A stretch of DNA of 64,000 bases from contig NZ_LLYA01000035.1 in the NCBI RefSeq assembly GCF_001440415.1, positions 62,001-126,000 on the forward strand, read 5' to 3'. The notes beneath the pieces were generated by a model, which was given only the letters and a program-made list of their open reading frames with translations, had not been told where the DNA came from and made no database searches. The translations under genes and the position numbers were made by a program. The DNA comes from Bradyrhizobium retamae (GTDB lineage: Bacteria > Pseudomonadota > Alphaproteobacteria > Rhizobiales > Xanthobacteraceae). Positions 43,301 to 53,035 of the stretch are shown here, piece after piece; position 1 is the first letter of the stretch, and each line of letters opens with the position of its first letter.

Positions 43301-43441
43301 TTTCATCCCCTCGGTACTTCCCCTGAGACGCATTTGGCAGGCAGAAAGTTCAAAATGCGTTAGCAAAAAACGGTTTCATGGGGTCGTGGATTACGAAGCA
43401 CTAACGAAACAATTGGCTAACCATGTTTCGCCGGACCACAA

Positions 43442-43921
43442 TTAACCGGCATTCCGTCGCGGCACGAACGCGGTGGCGAGGAACGAGAATACGACTTCGT
43501 TGCGCTGGTTGGTGCCGGTATTACGGGCCTGCAGGATGCCCCATTCGGGACGCTTCTCCGAGGTTCGCTTGGTTTCAACCTGGTTGGAAAAGCTGACGGT
43601 ATCGCCCGCCAACACTGGCCTGACCCAGCGCAATTCACGAAAACCCGGCGACGGCCCCCACACCGCGACCTTCTCACCGCGCGCGGCGGCCTCGGCCGTC
43701 AATCGTTTGCCATCGGCGACCAGGAGCTTCATGCACACCGCCGCAACGTGCCAGCCCGATGCGGCCAGCCCCCCGAACAGGGATTTGCGCCCCTCCTCCT
43801 CATCGAGGTGAAAGCGCTGCGGATCGAACTGTGCGGCAAACCTCTTGATGTCGTCGGCCGTGAAGGTAAACGAGCCAAACTCGCGCTGCGCGCCGATCTC
43901 GATGTCCTCGAAGAAACGCAT
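43442..43921 (-). CDS. MaoC-like dehydratase (hot-dog fold)
   Basis: 159 residues: MRFFEDIEIGAQREFGSFTF, FAAQFDPQRFHLDEEEGRKS, FGGLAASGWHVAAVCMKLLV and AGDTVSFSNQVETKR. FDPQ...HLDEE is the hydratase-2 motif of MaoC-type enzymes (the usual catalytic Asp and His), so it may hydrate 2-enoyl-CoA or a related acyl thioester. It begins 2 bases after the stop of the other MaoC-like gene, so both form an operon and probably a heterodimer. Confidence 0.85.
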   Translation of the reverse strand: MRFFEDIEIGAQREFGSFTFTADDIKRFAAQFDPQRFHLDEEEGRKSLFGGLAASGWHVAAVCMKLLVADGKRLTAEAAARGEKVAVWGPSPGFRELRWVRPVLAGDTVSFSNQVETKRTSEKRPEWGILQARNTGTNQRNEVVFSFLATAFVPRRNAG

Positions 43922-43923
43922 CG

Positions 43924-44385
43924 CTACTCCGCTCCCGCTTCAAGGCGCCGGCGCACGATGATCGGGGACTCCATCTCGCACAGTACGATCCCGGCCGCGT
44001 TGCGGATCGTGCCCTTGAAGGTCACGATGCCGGTCTCGGGTCGGCTTTTCGAAATCCTGGCCTCGGCAACGTTGACGTCCAGCGTCAGGTCATCGCCCGG
44101 GCGCAGCGGCGATAGCCAGCGCATTTCGTTGACACCGGGCGAGCCGAGAGAGGCGGTGCGGCCGATAAAGCCGTCGAACAGCATCCGCATCATGAGCGAG
44201 CCGAGATGCCAGCCCGAACCGGACAGCCCCTTCAGCATCGACGCGTTGGCGGCAGCCTCGTCCAGATGCATCGGCTGCGGGTCGAATTCAGCGGCGAACG
44301 CCAAAATCTCCTCGCGGGTGACGTGGCGCGGTCCGAACGTGCCGAAATGGCCGGGCGTGAAGTCTTCGAAGGTCAGCGTTGTCAT
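43924..44385 (-). CDS. MaoC-like dehydratase, partner of 43442-43921
   Basis: 153 residues: MTTLTFEDFTPGHFGTFGPR, FAAEFDPQPMHLDEAAANAS, KGLSGSGWHLGSLMMRMLFD and RPGDDLTLDVNVAEARISKS. It has the same FDPQPMHLDE motif as the downstream partner and similar length. First gene of the pair. Substrate unknown. Confidence 0.85.
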   Translation of the reverse strand: MTTLTFEDFTPGHFGTFGPRHVTREEILAFAAEFDPQPMHLDEAAANASMLKGLSGSGWHLGSLMMRMLFDGFIGRTASLGSPGVNEMRWLSPLRPGDDLTLDVNVAEARISKSRPETGIVTFKGTIRNAAGIVLCEMESPIIVRRRLEAGAE

Positions 44386-44590
44386 TGATCGACGATTTGG
44401 ATTGAGGATAGCGGCGGAGAAGCCCGATTGTGGCCGTTATTTGCGGCAATCTCAATCCGCCCACCCGCATGGCTCGTTCGCCACGGGCGAGTACCGTCGC
44501 CGGCGCTCGCCCTGACTTGCCCGAAGCAGTTTTCGGGGCTAGCCCTGTGCCGTCTGGGACCAGGTTTCTTGACCCGCCGGAGAACCATCG

Positions 44591-44884
44591 ATGTTCGATT
44601 TTCAGGATCTATTTCAGTGGGACCGTTTCATCACGCCCACGATTATCAAGACTTTCTACTGGCTGGTCATCGGCTTGATCGTGCTGTTCGGTATCGCCGG
44701 CATTTTGTCGAGCCTGTCCATCATGGCCATCAGCCCCTTCTATGGATTTGTCCTGCTGTTGTCCTCGATCGCCGGCGTCGTGGTCGGCGTGGTGTTTTCG
44801 CGCATCGCCGCGGAATTCATCCTGATCGTCTTCCGCGTCAACGAGCATCTCGGCGCGATCCGCGACCAGGGCGGGATGAGGTAG
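44591..44884 (+). CDS. DUF4282 membrane protein
   Basis: 97 residues. MFDFQDLFQWDRFITPTIIK, FYWLVIGLIVLFGIAGILSS and FVLLLSSIAGVVVGVVFSRI, ending ELILIVFRVNEHLGAIRDQG-like. The DLFxWDRFITP opening and ARxxxEL/FxxxNE ending are the DUF4282 signature. Two or three spans in the inner membrane; function unknown. Monocistronic; a B-type repeat follows. Confidence 0.87.
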   Translation: MFDFQDLFQWDRFITPTIIKTFYWLVIGLIVLFGIAGILSSLSIMAISPFYGFVLLLSSIAGVVVGVVFSRIAAEFILIVFRVNEHLGAIRDQGGMR

Positions 44885-44897
44885 TCGCGCAGGAGTC

Positions 44898-44986
44898 GTA
44901 GGGCGGGCAAGGCGCATTGCGCCGTGCCCACCATCTTTCCGGGGTCGCGAGAGACATGGTGGGCACGCTGCGCTTTGCCCACCCTA
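44898..44986. repeat. Intergenic inverted repeat, GGTGGGCA family
   Basis: GTAGGGCGGGCAAGGCGCAT at the left and CTGCGCTTTGCCCACCCTAC at the right are inverted, with GTGCCCACCAT...ATGGTGGGCAC inside. Other copies at 52944-53029 and 58073-58160. It separates the convergent DUF4282 and ychF genes. Confidence 0.88.
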
Positions 44987-44994
44987 CAAGATTC

Positions 44995-46092
44995 TCAGGT
45001 ATTAAACCTGAAATGCATCACGTCGCCGTCGGCGACGACATATTCCTTGCCTTCCAGCCTGAGCTTGCCAGCGTCGCGGGCCCCGGCTTCGCCGTTCAGC
45101 GCGACGTAATCGGCATAGGCGATGGTCTCGGCCCGGATAAAGCCCTTTTCGAAATCGGTATGGATCACGCCGGCCGCAGCCGGCGCCTTAGTGCCGCGGT
45201 GGATGGTCCAGGCGCGGGCTTCCTTGGGGCCTACGGTGAAGTACGTGATGAGATCGAGCAACTGGTAGCCGGCGCGGATCAGGCGGTCGAGGCCGGCCTC
45301 TTCCAGGCCGAGCGTCTCGAGAAATTCGGCGCGCTCCTCGCGTGACAGGGTCGCGATCTCGGATTCGATCTTGGCCGAGATCACCACGGCGACCGCGCCT
45401 TCCTTCTTGGCGTGATCGAACACCTGTTTTGAGAAGCTGTTGCCGTCCTTAGCCGAACCTTCCTCGACGTTGCAGACATAAAGCACCGGCTTCGACGTCA
45501 GGAGGCCGAGCATGCCGAAGGCGCGCTCTTCCTCCGGCTTGCGCTCCAGAAACCGCGCCGGTTTGCCCTCGCGCAGCAGCACCAGGGCGCGGTTAACGAG
45601 GTCGAGCGCTTCCTTGGCGTCCTTGTCGTTGCCCTTGGCCTTTTTCGCCAGATTGTCGACCCGCTTCTCCAGGCTGTCGAGATCGGCGAGCATCAGTTCG
45701 GTCTCGATGGTCTCGATGTCGGCCAACGGCGCGATTTTGCCTTCGACATGGGTGATGTCGGAATCTTCGAAACACCGCACCACATGTGCGACCGCGTCGA
45801 CCTCGCGGATAGTGGCGAGAAACTGGTTGCCGAGGCCCTCGCCCTTCGAAGCGCCGCGCACGAGCCCTGCGATATCGACGAAGGTCAGTCGCGTCGGGAT
45901 GATCTGCGCCGAGCCTGCGATCGCCGACAGCTTGTCGAGCCTGGGATCAGGCACGGCGACTTCGCCGACATTCGGCTCGATGGTGCAGAACGGATAATTC
46001 GCCGCCTGCGCCGCCGCCGTCTCGGTCAGCGCGTTGAACAGCGTCGACTTGCCGACATTAGGCAGGCCAACGATACCGCATTTGAATCCCAT
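44995..46092 (-). CDS. ychF: Ribosome-associated ATPase YchF (OLA1 family)
   Basis: 365 residues. [20 protein letters not shown] gives the P-loop (residues 9-17); [20 protein letters not shown] is the universal YchF signature; [20 protein letters not shown] the G3 region; YVCNVEEG replaces the NKxD motif, explaining ATP rather than GTP use. The TGS domain ends [20 protein letters not shown] and [10 protein letters not shown]. It binds ribosomes and regulates translation under stress. Third gene of rplY-pth-ychF. Confidence 0.97.
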   Translation of the reverse strand: MGFKCGIVGLPNVGKSTLFNALTETAAAQAANYPFCTIEPNVGEVAVPDPRLDKLSAIAGSAQIIPTRLTFVDIAGLVRGASKGEGLGNQFLATIREVDAVAHVVRCFEDSDITHVEGKIAPLADIETIETELMLADLDSLEKRVDNLAKKAKGNDKDAKEALDLVNRALVLLREGKPARFLERKPEEERAFGMLGLLTSKPVLYVCNVEEGSAKDGNSFSKQVFDHAKKEGAVAVVISAKIESEIATLSREERAEFLETLGLEEAGLDRLIRAGYQLLDLITYFTVGPKEARAWTIHRGTKAPAAAGVIHTDFEKGFIRAETIAYADYVALNGEAGARDAGKLRLEGKEYVVADGDVMHFRFNT

Positions 46093-46131
46093 AACTTGTC
46101 CTGAAGTTCGTTGCTGACGGTCGACAACGCG

Positions 46132-46737
46132 TCACGCCGCACCATCATCACCCTTGTCGAAAAATCCCTTGGCCTGCAGCGCCAGATGCACCTTGTTCGC
46201 GAACGAGGAATCGTGCCCTGCGACCAGCAAACCGGCGTTGTCGGCCACCGCTGCGCACAAGGCTTCCACCCAGGCGCGGTCGCTCTTGGCGAAATCCGAG
46301 AGCACGTGGCCGTGCACCAGCTCCTTGATGCCGGGATGGCCGATCCCGAGCCGCACCCGGCGATAGTCGTTGCCGATATGCGAGGTGATCGAGCGCAGCC
46401 CATTGTGGCCGGCGATACCGCCGCCGACCTTGACGCGGACTTTCGCCGCCGGCAGTTCGAGCTCGTCCTGAAACACGGTGACGTCGGAAGCGCCGAGCTT
46501 GAAGAAATTCGCGGCTTCCTGAACCGCGCGCCCGGACTCGTTCATGTAGGTGGTCGGCCGAAGCAGAACGACCTTCTCGCGATCGAGCGTGCCTTCGGAT
46601 GTCTCGCCCTGAAAACGGCGGCGCCACGGTGCGAAACCGTGACGCCGCGCAATTTCATCAACGGCCATGAACCCGATGTTGTGCCGGTTGTTCGCGTATT
46701 TCGAACCGGGGTTACCTAGGCCAACAAACAGGCGCAT
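46132..46737 (-). CDS. pth: Peptidyl-tRNA hydrolase Pth
   Basis: 201 residues. Hydrolyses peptidyl-tRNA dropped from ribosomes. Asn 9 and His 19 of [20 protein letters not shown] are the substrate and catalytic residues; [35 protein letters not shown] and [20 protein letters not shown] (with the catalytic Asp) follow. The start is preceded by AGGA at 9 bases. It stands 21 bases after rplY and 39 before ychF, a cluster widely conserved. Confidence 0.97.
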   Translation of the reverse strand: MRLFVGLGNPGSKYANNRHNIGFMAVDEIARRHGFAPWRRRFQGETSEGTLDREKVVLLRPTTYMNESGRAVQEAANFFKLGASDVTVFQDELELPAAKVRVKVGGGIAGHNGLRSITSHIGNDYRRVRLGIGHPGIKELVHGHVLSDFAKSDRAWVEALCAAVADNAGLLVAGHDSSFANKVHLALQAKGFFDKGDDGAA

Positions 46738-46758
46738 AACGCGGCATCCTGCCGCTGC

Positions 46759-47481
46759 TTACTTCTTCTTGTCGCCACCAGCCGGCGCCTTCGCGCCAGC
46801 CGCCGGAGCGGCAGCTCCCGCCGCAGGCGCGGCAGCAGCAGCTGGAGCGGCACCCGCCGCCGGAGCGGCCGTGCCTGCAGCCGCGGCAGCCGCCGCAGCT
46901 TTCTGTTCTTCGGCGTAGCCGGACGGCGGCACGATGGTCACGAGCGTCGCGTCTTCGCGCGAGAGCGCCTTCACGCCCGTCGGGAGCTTGATGTCGGAGA
47001 GATGCAGCGAGTAGCTGATTTCCAGCGCGCCGGCATCGGCTTCGAGGTACTGCGGGATGTTGTCGACCGAGCATTCGAGGTCGACGGTATGGGTGACGAT
47101 GTTGATGGTGCCGCCGCGCTTGACGCCGGGCGAGGTTTCGCCGTTCACGACGTGCAGCGGAACGCTGACGCGGATGGTGGCGCCTTCGCCGAGCCGCAGG
47201 AAGTCGACATGAATCGGGAAGTCTTTCACCGGATCGAGGTGGAAGTCGCGCGGAATCACGCGGTGCTTCTTGCCCTCGAGGTCGATGTCGAACAGCGTGG
47301 TCAGGAAGCGGCCGGCCAGGATGCGCTGACGCAGTTCCTTATCGTCGACCGAAATGGTCACGGGGGGCTGGTTGTTGCCGTAGATCACTCCGGGCACTCT
47401 CCCGGCGCGACGCTCTGCCCGGGCGGCCCCCTTGCCGCTCTGCGGACGCGCGGTCGCCTTCAATTCCTTGACGGTCGCCAT
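46759..47481 (-). CDS. rplY: Ribosomal protein L25/Ctc (bL25)
   Basis: 240 residues. The 5S rRNA-binding domain starts ATVKELKATARPQSGKGAAR and RRAGRVPGVIYGNNQPPVTI; the C-terminal TL5-type domain includes VDLECSVDNIPQYLEADAGA and LPTGVKALSREDATLVTIVP. A low-complexity Ala/Pro-rich tail (about residues 195-236) ends GGDKKK and is longer than in many relatives. AAGGA lies 9 bases before the ATG. First gene of the rplY-pth-ychF cluster; prs, its usual neighbour, is about 4 kb away on the other strand. Confidence 0.96.
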   Translation of the reverse strand: MATVKELKATARPQSGKGAARAERRAGRVPGVIYGNNQPPVTISVDDKELRQRILAGRFLTTLFDIDLEGKKHRVIPRDFHLDPVKDFPIHVDFLRLGEGATIRVSVPLHVVNGETSPGVKRGGTINIVTHTVDLECSVDNIPQYLEADAGALEISYSLHLSDIKLPTGVKALSREDATLVTIVPPSGYAEEQKAAAAAAAAGTAAPAAGAAPAAAAAPAAGAAAPAAGAKAPAGGDKKK

Positions 47482-47505
47482 CGTGTTAAGTCCTTGTTTT
47501 CTAAA

Positions 47506-47528
47506 AAGTTAAAGGCCGCATCGCGGCC
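47506..47528 (-). terminator. Possible terminator between ubiK and rplY
   Basis: Six-base-pair GC stem GGCCGC (47514-47519) with GCGGCC (47523-47528) and a three-base loop; on the minus strand it is followed by TTTAACTTTTT. It could end the ubiK transcript or act as an attenuator in the rplY leader, 33 bases before that start. Confidence 0.5.
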
Positions 47529-47681
47529 CGTCGGCGTCCCACAGCAAGCCTCCAGGGGTGCGGGGGCTGCGGACGTAGCCGGCTTTTAGCCCCAAAGGGG
47601 CGAAATGACAAGGAAATGAAGGGATTTTTCTGCGGGGCACCCTTCCCTGGAGGGTCCCTGGAGGTGAGGGTTGGGCAATCC

Positions 47682-47972
47682 CTACCCGTCCGCCATGCTC
47701 CCGGCATCCGGCGTGGCCGGCGCAATGCCGAGCTTGGCTTCCAGAGCAGCAATCCGGCTCTTCAGTGCCTCATTCTCCTCGCGCGCCAGGCGGGCCATGT
47801 CCTTGACCACATCGAACTCCTCGCGCTTGACGACATCGAGATCGCGCAGGATACGCTCGGCCTGGCTGCGCATAACCGTATCGACCTCACGCTTGACACC
47901 CTGGGCGGCGCCGGCGGCGTCGTTCATCAAACGGCCAATCTCGTCGAAAAACCGATTGCTGGTCTGGGTCAT
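47682..47972 (-). CDS. ubiK: UbiK-family accessory factor (BMFP/YqiC-like)
   Basis: 96 residues from the ATG at 47972 (MTQTSNRFFDEIGRLMNDAA). AAQGVKREVDTVMRSQAERI and DVVKREEFDVVKDMARLARE followed by ENEALKSRIAALEAKLG are the two BMFP/UbiK helices: a membrane-fusogenic amphipathic helix and a coiled-coil trimer. UbiK helps UbiJ in ubiquinone synthesis in Enterobacteria; in alphaproteobacteria the role is less certain. Divergent from lgt. Confidence 0.85.
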   Translation of the reverse strand: MTQTSNRFFDEIGRLMNDAAGAAQGVKREVDTVMRSQAERILRDLDVVKREEFDVVKDMARLAREENEALKSRIAALEAKLGIAPATPDAGSMADG

Positions 47973-48198
47973 CTGAAACGCTCCGGTCGCTGCAAATTGA
48001 TCGTCACCACAAGACAATGGCAATCCCAAGGGAAACGTTCAAGAGCGCGGTTCAACGCCAACGTGACGGCCGTTCGCCTTGTCATGCTGCGGTTTCCTTG
48101 CAATCGTATCGAACAGCCAGCTTGACACCAGAATCACAACACAAGAAGCAGCGCCCATGATCGACCAGCAGAACCTCGTGTCGTAGACTCCCCCTCCG

Positions 48199-49044
48199 AT
48201 GCCCCTTCTCACCATAACCTTTCCGGAAATCGATCCGGTCGCCATCTCGATCGGACCATTCGCGATCCGATGGTATGCGCTGGCCTATATCTGCGGCATC
48301 GTGCTCGGATGGATCTATGCGCGCGCGCTGATCAGGAAAGAGAAATTATGGGGCGGGCCGGCGCCGATCGCACCCGTGCAGCTCGACGACTTCATTCTCT
48401 GGGTGACGATTGGCATCATCGTCGGCGGCCGCACCGGCTATGTGCTGTTCTACAACGCGGCCTTCTTCATCCAGAATCCGGTGGCGATTCTCAAACTCTG
48501 GGAAGGCGGCATGTCCTTCCACGGCGGCTTTCTCGGATGCGTTGCCGCGGTGATGCTGTTTGCGCTCAAGAACAATATCTCCATCCTGTCGCTTGGCGAC
48601 ATCACGACTGCGGTCGCTCCGATCGGAATATTCCTCGGGCGGCTCGCCAATTTCATCAAGGGAGAGTTGTGGGGGCGTGAGGCGGATGCCAGCGTTCCCT
48701 GGAGAATGGTCTTTCCCGATGACCCGCTTCAACTTTTCCGCCATCCAAGCCAGCTCTACGAAGCGGCGCTCGAGGGTTTCCTGCTGTTTGCGGTACTGGC
48801 GGTGATGATCCGGATGGGCGCGCTGAAGCGGCCCGGCCTGATCCTCGGCAGCTTCATCGCGATCTACGGCCTTGCGCGCATTGCCAGCGAATTCTTCCGC
48901 GAACCCGATCCCCAGCTCGGATTTTTGTGGGGCGGGCTGACCATGGGTATGCTGCTGTCGGTACCGATGATCATTGCCGGAGCCATCCTGATCATGGTGG
49001 CATGGCGCCGCGAGACGCGGCAGCATATAGAGAAGTCGATTTAA
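48199..49044 (+). CDS. lgt: Phosphatidylglycerol:prolipoprotein diacylglyceryl transferase Lgt
   Basis: 281 residues, seven membrane spans. [42 protein letters not shown] with the essential His, and [17 protein letters not shown] are the Lgt signature; the end has [20 protein letters not shown]. It adds diacylglycerol to the lipobox Cys of prolipoproteins in the inner membrane. Eight bases separate it from the next gene, so it heads lgt-midA-pgeF. Confidence 0.96.
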   Translation: MPLLTITFPEIDPVAISIGPFAIRWYALAYICGIVLGWIYARALIRKEKLWGGPAPIAPVQLDDFILWVTIGIIVGGRTGYVLFYNAAFFIQNPVAILKLWEGGMSFHGGFLGCVAAVMLFALKNNISILSLGDITTAVAPIGIFLGRLANFIKGELWGREADASVPWRMVFPDDPLQLFRHPSQLYEAALEGFLLFAVLAVMIRMGALKRPGLILGSFIAIYGLARIASEFFREPDPQLGFLWGGLTMGMLLSVPMIIAGAILIMVAWRRETRQHIEKSI

Positions 49045-49052
49045 GGCAGGCC

Positions 49053-50174
49053 GTGACCGAATTTTCGCCGTTACAGTCGGAGATCCACAAGCTGATCAGA
49101 TCGTCAGGCCCGATGCCGGTCTGGCGGTACATGGAGCTGTGCCTGATGCATCCCGAGCACGGCTACTACGTGTCGCGCGATCCATTGGGCCGCGAGGGCG
49201 ATTTCACCACCGCGCCCGAGGTCAGCCAGATGTTCGGCGAACTGCTCGGTCTATGGACGGCCTCGGTCTGGAAGGCGATCGGTTCGCCGCCGATGCTGCG
49301 GCTGGTCGAGCTCGGCCCCGGCCGCGGCACCATGATGGCGGACGCGCTCCGCGCGGTTCGCGTGCTGCCGTCGCTCTATCAATCGATCCAGATCCATCTC
49401 GTCGAGATCAATCCGGTGCTGCGCGAGAAGCAGCAGGCAACGCTATCCGGCGCGCGCAACATCACCTGGCATGACAATATCGACGACGTGCCCGAGGGCC
49501 CCGCGGTCATCCTCGCCAACGAATATTTCGACGTGCTGCCGATCCATCAGGTGGTCAAGCGCGAAACCGGCTGGCACGAGCGCGTCGTCGAGCTCGACGC
49601 CAATGGCAAGCTGGTATTCGCCGCCGCGGATGACCCGATCCCGCGCTTCGAGGTGTTGCTGCCGCCGCTGGTGCGCGCGGCCCCGATCGGCGCCGTGTTC
49701 GAATGGCGGCCGGATACCGAGATGATGAAGATCGCGGCGCGGGTGCGCGACCAGGACGGCGCGGCGCTGATCATCGATTACGGACATCTGCGCAGCGACG
49801 CCGGCGATACCTTCCAGGCTATCGCCCGGCACAGTTTTGCCGATCCCCTGAAAAATCCCGGCCAGGCCGACGTCACCGCCCATGTCGATTTCCAGGCACT
49901 GGCGCGCGCGGCGGAAGACGTCGGCGCGCGCGTTCACGGCCCGGTGACGCAGGGCGAATTCCTCAAGCGGCTCGGCATCGAGACCCGGGCCGTCACCCTG
50001 ATGGCAAAAACCACGGCGGAAGTTTCCGCCGATATTTCCGCCGCGCTCAAGCGTCTGACCGACAGCGGCCGCGGCGGCATGGGATCGATGTTCAAGGTGC
50101 TTGCGGTTACCGAACCAAATCTCACCTCGGTCGCAGGCCTCAGCGACGAACCGCCGGGAGACGAAAGAGCATGA
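49053..50174 (+). CDS. SAM-dependent methyltransferase, MidA/NDUFAF7 family
   Basis: 373 residues from a GTG at 49053 (MTEFSPLQSEIHKLIRSSGP), with GGCAGG upstream; the open frame extends further back but overlaps lgt. MPVWRYMELCLMHPEHGYYV and FTTAPEVSQMFGELLGLW are family-diagnostic, the SAM loop is VELGPGRGTMMADALRA, and ILANEYFDVLPIHQVV and LIIDYGHLRSDAGDTFQAIA follow. Mitochondrial NDUFAF7 dimethylates an arginine in complex I; the bacterial role is likely similar but unproven. It overlaps pgeF by 4 bases. Confidence 0.93.
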   Translation: MTEFSPLQSEIHKLIRSSGPMPVWRYMELCLMHPEHGYYVSRDPLGREGDFTTAPEVSQMFGELLGLWTASVWKAIGSPPMLRLVELGPGRGTMMADALRAVRVLPSLYQSIQIHLVEINPVLREKQQATLSGARNITWHDNIDDVPEGPAVILANEYFDVLPIHQVVKRETGWHERVVELDANGKLVFAAADDPIPRFEVLLPPLVRAAPIGAVFEWRPDTEMMKIAARVRDQDGAALIIDYGHLRSDAGDTFQAIARHSFADPLKNPGQADVTAHVDFQALARAAEDVGARVHGPVTQGEFLKRLGIETRAVTLMAKTTAEVSADISAALKRLTDSGRGGMGSMFKVLAVTEPNLTSVAGLSDEPPGDERA

Positions 50175-50938
50175 CGTTCGGATCGTCCCTACTCGCAGCC
50201 ATTCCCGGGCTGCGCCACGCGTTCTTCACCCGCGAGGGCGGGGTATCCGGTGGAATTTACGAAGGACTCAATGGCGGGTTAGGCTCCAACGACGATCCGG
50301 CCAATGTCGCGGAGAATCGCCGCCGGATGGCCGAGCGGATGGGCGTTGCGCCCGAGCACTTGCTCAGCGTGCACCAGATCCACTCGCCCGACGCCGTGGT
50401 CGCGACCGGACCATGGCAGGGCGACAAGCCGCGCGCCGACGCGCTCGTCACCCGCACGGAAGGCATCGCTATCGGCGTCACCGCCGCGGATTGCGGGCCG
50501 ATCCTGTTCGCCGATCCAGCCGCGCGCGTGATCGGCGCTGCGCACGCCGGCTGGAAGGGCGCGCTGACCGGCGTCCTGGAATCCACGATCGACGCAATGG
50601 AAAAACTCGGCGCCGACCGCTCCGGCATCGTCGCCGCCATCGGCCCGCTGATCCGCCAGCATTCCTACGAGGTCAGCAGCGAATTCGTCGAACGTTTCCT
50701 GGATGTCGACGCGGAGAATGCAATGTTCTTCATTCCCTCGGTTCGATCAGGACATTCGATGTTCGACCTCGCCGGCTTCATCCGCATGCGGCTGGAGAAC
50801 GCCGGCATCCTGATGATCGACGACCTCGGTGTCGACACCTATTCCGACGAGCGTTTTTACAGCTACCGCCGCTCGGTGCACCGGAAGGAGCCGGACTACG
50901 GCCGCCACGTGCACGCGATCGCGCTGGCGAGCGAGTAA
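50171..50938 (+). CDS. pgeF: PgeF (YfiH/laccase-domain) purine nucleoside phosphorylase/peptidoglycan editing factor
   Basis: 255 residues. NGGLGSNDDPANVAENRRRM, HLLSVHQIHSPDAVV, GVTAADCGPILFADP and GAAHAGWKGALTGVLE hold the His/Cys/His zinc ligands of the YfiH fold; IRQHSYEVSSEFVERF and GRHVHAIALA close it. Members act as purine nucleoside phosphorylase/adenosine deaminase and as cell-wall editing factors. ATGA overlap with the upstream methyltransferase gene. Confidence 0.94.
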   Translation: MTFGSSLLAAIPGLRHAFFTREGGVSGGIYEGLNGGLGSNDDPANVAENRRRMAERMGVAPEHLLSVHQIHSPDAVVATGPWQGDKPRADALVTRTEGIAIGVTAADCGPILFADPAARVIGAAHAGWKGALTGVLESTIDAMEKLGADRSGIVAAIGPLIRQHSYEVSSEFVERFLDVDAENAMFFIPSVRSGHSMFDLAGFIRMRLENAGILMIDDLGVDTYSDERFYSYRRSVHRKEPDYGRHVHAIALASE

Positions 50939-50941
50939 TTC

Positions 50942-51061
50942 CTACTTCACCCGCAGCACCACCTTCCCCGCGCCCGGCCGGCTTCCAGGTGGGGTGAGCG
51001 CCGCCGGCAATTGCGCGAAGGCAAATTCGCGATCGAGAACAAAGGCTCGCATGGATGATCC
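50942..51061 (-). pseudogene. Possible remnant of a medium-chain alcohol dehydrogenase C-terminus
   Basis: The minus strand reads REFAFAQLPAALTPPGSRPG then AGKVVLRVK and stop. The pattern FAFxxLPxAL...GAGKVVLRV is the usual end of zinc/quinone-type medium-chain reductases. No upstream catalytic or Rossmann part exists, so at most this is a decayed 3' end. An open frame to 51139 exists but its N-terminal half is not recognisable. Assignment is tentative. Confidence 0.35.
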
Positions 51062-51185
51062 TGCGAAGTTGAAGAATTCTGGCAACAAGAAGGAGAGACG
51101 GGACGAGCCGGGCGCAATCTTTTTGGCGAGCTTATCCATGCACTGCCCTAGACCTTAACACATTTTAACGATATCGCAGGGAGCA

Positions 51186-51806
51186 ATGAGGAACACCTTG
51201 ATTGCTTCGTGCCTGCAAGCCCCGCGCGCCATGATTGCCGCGGCGCTGCTTGTCGTTTCTTGCGCGCTCGGTGGCTGTGCCGGCGGCGGCGCGGCCAGCG
51301 GTTCGTATGCGATGGCACCGAGCGCGGGCGGCGGTCCCACGGTGGCGTTCGAATCGATCGACGGTCCGCCGCCGCAGGTGTTCGAACGGATGGTCAGCGT
51401 GCTCGATAGCGAATCGAAGCTCCGAAACCTGTCGATCGTCTCGCGCGAGGGCGGAGCATCCTACCGCGTGCGCAGCTATCTGTCGGCGCAGGTGGTTCGC
51501 GGCAAGACCGTGATCGCCTGGGTCTGGGACGTCTACGACAACAACCAGCAGCGTGCGCTGCGCCTTTCCGGCGAAGAACCCGCCGGCAAGGCTGGCCGCG
51601 ACGCCTGGGCGGCGGCCGATGACCTCGTGTTGCGGAAAATCGCGCAGGCCGGCCTCAGCGGTCTGTCCGGCATGGTCAACGGAAGTCCGGATGCAGCGCC
51701 TGCGCCGGCCCCGGAGCGCCGCGGTCCCGCGGTCGCGAGTGCGGAAGAAACAGTACCCGCCCAGGATGCGGCCGGCGTCACGGCGCTCGGTTTCAGCGCT
51801 CAATAA
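51186..51806 (+). CDS. Putative lipoprotein, hypothetical
   Basis: 206 residues. N-terminal leader followed by the lipobox LVVSCALGGC (Cys 31), so probable Lgt/Lsp substrate anchored to a membrane. The mature part has a domain (TVAFESIDGPPPQVFERMVS to AWVWDVYDNNQQRALRLSGE) resembling periplasmic lipoproteins of unknown function, then a Pro/Ala-rich tail (AAPAPAPERRGPAVASAEET). GGGAGCA precedes the ATG. Next to prs on the same strand but 171 bases upstream of it. Confidence 0.78.
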   Translation: MRNTLIASCLQAPRAMIAAALLVVSCALGGCAGGGAASGSYAMAPSAGGGPTVAFESIDGPPPQVFERMVSVLDSESKLRNLSIVSREGGASYRVRSYLSAQVVRGKTVIAWVWDVYDNNQQRALRLSGEEPAGKAGRDAWAAADDLVLRKIAQAGLSGLSGMVNGSPDAAPAPAPERRGPAVASAEETVPAQDAAGVTALGFSAQ

Positions 51807-51977
51807 ACAGCCCTGTAAAAGTCCCGTACCGGCCGATTTTTGACCGGGAAAACGACATCAACGGGTTGCCAGCCGAGCCACCCGCCTGATATCTCCTCGC
51901 TCACAAAACGCGCCGGTTCCCGAGGACTTCTCGATATGCTGAACGTCGTATCCAGCAAGGCGCGAGGAGAAGCGTTG

Positions 51978-52931
51978 ATGGCGGCCAAGAACGGCTCGAT
52001 CAAGCTGGTCGCTGGCAATTCCAACCCCGCGCTGGCCCAGGAAATCGCGAACTGGCTGCATCTGCCGCTGACCAAGGCGGTGGTTCGGCGCTTCGCCGAC
52101 ATGGAAATCTTCGTCGAAATCCAGGAAAACGTCCGCGGTTCGGACGTCTACATCATCCAGTCGACGTCGTTTCCGGCCAACGACCATCTGATGGAACTTC
52201 TGATCATCACCGACGCGCTGCGCCGGGCTTCGGCGCGCCGCATCACCGCGGTCATCCCCTATTTCGGCTACGCCCGCCAGGACCGCAAGGTCGGCTCGCG
52301 CGCACCGATTTCCGCCAAGCTGGTCGCCAACCTGATTACGCACGCCGGCGTCGACCGCGTCATGACGCTCGATCTTCACGCCGCCCAAATCCAGGGCTTC
52401 TTCGATATTCCGGTCGACAATCTCTTCGCCTCGCCGGTCATGGTGCGTGACATCAAGGAGCGTTTCGACCTCGCCAATGTCATGGTGGTATCGCCTGACG
52501 TCGGCGGCGTGGTGCGCGCCCGTGGACTGGCCAAGCGCATCAACACCCCGCTCGCCATCATCGACAAGCGGCGCGAGCGCGCCGGTGAATCCGAAGTCAT
52601 GAACGTGATCGGCGACTGCGCCGGCTACACCTGCATCCTGATCGACGACATCATCGATTCCGGCGGCACGCTGGTGAACGCGGCCGACGCGCTGATCGCC
52701 AACGGCGCCAAGGAGGTCTACGCCTATATCAGCCACGGCGTGCTCTCCGGCGGCGCTGCCGCGCGCATCGCCTCGTCGAAAATGAAAGAGCTCGTGATCA
52801 CCGACTCGATCCTGCCGACGGAGGCGGTCAACAAGGCCGCCAATATCCGCACGCTGTCGATCGCGCCCCTGATCGCCGAAGCGATCAGCCGTACCGCGTC
52901 GGAAGAATCGGTGTCGAGCCTGTTCGACTGA
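51978..52931 (+). CDS. prs: Ribose-phosphate pyrophosphokinase (PRPP synthetase)
   Basis: 317 residues, the usual length, from the ATG at 51978 ([20 protein letters not shown]) with GAGGAG upstream. Makes PRPP from ribose-5-phosphate and ATP for nucleotides, His and Trp. [60 protein letters not shown] (ATP/Mg His) and the PRPP loop [18 protein letters not shown] are all present. A B-type repeat follows. Confidence 0.97.
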   Translation: MAAKNGSIKLVAGNSNPALAQEIANWLHLPLTKAVVRRFADMEIFVEIQENVRGSDVYIIQSTSFPANDHLMELLIITDALRRASARRITAVIPYFGYARQDRKVGSRAPISAKLVANLITHAGVDRVMTLDLHAAQIQGFFDIPVDNLFASPVMVRDIKERFDLANVMVVSPDVGGVVRARGLAKRINTPLAIIDKRRERAGESEVMNVIGDCAGYTCILIDDIIDSGGTLVNAADALIANGAKEVYAYISHGVLSGGAAARIASSKMKELVITDSILPTEAVNKAANIRTLSIAPLIAEAISRTASEESVSSLFD

Positions 52932-52943
52932 GGCAGGTTTGAA

Positions 52944-53029
52944 GGGTGGGCAAAGCGAAGCGTGCCCACCGTTTGATGATCTCGAAATAGATGGTGGGCA
53001 CGGTGCAAGCGCGCCTTTGCCCACCCTAC
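52944..53029. repeat. Intergenic inverted repeat, GGTGGGCA family
   Basis: GGGTGGGCAAAGCGAAGCGT at the left and GCGCCTTTGCCCACCCTACG at the right are inverted, with GTGCCCACCG...ATGGTGGGCAC inside. It separates the convergent prs and SDR genes. Confidence 0.88.
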
Positions 53030-53035
53030 GGCACC

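Noticed and set aside
48039..48158. 39-residue minus-strand frame between ubiK and lgt
   Set aside because: One hydrophobic stretch but no ribosome site and it overlaps the region just before lgt; not supportable.
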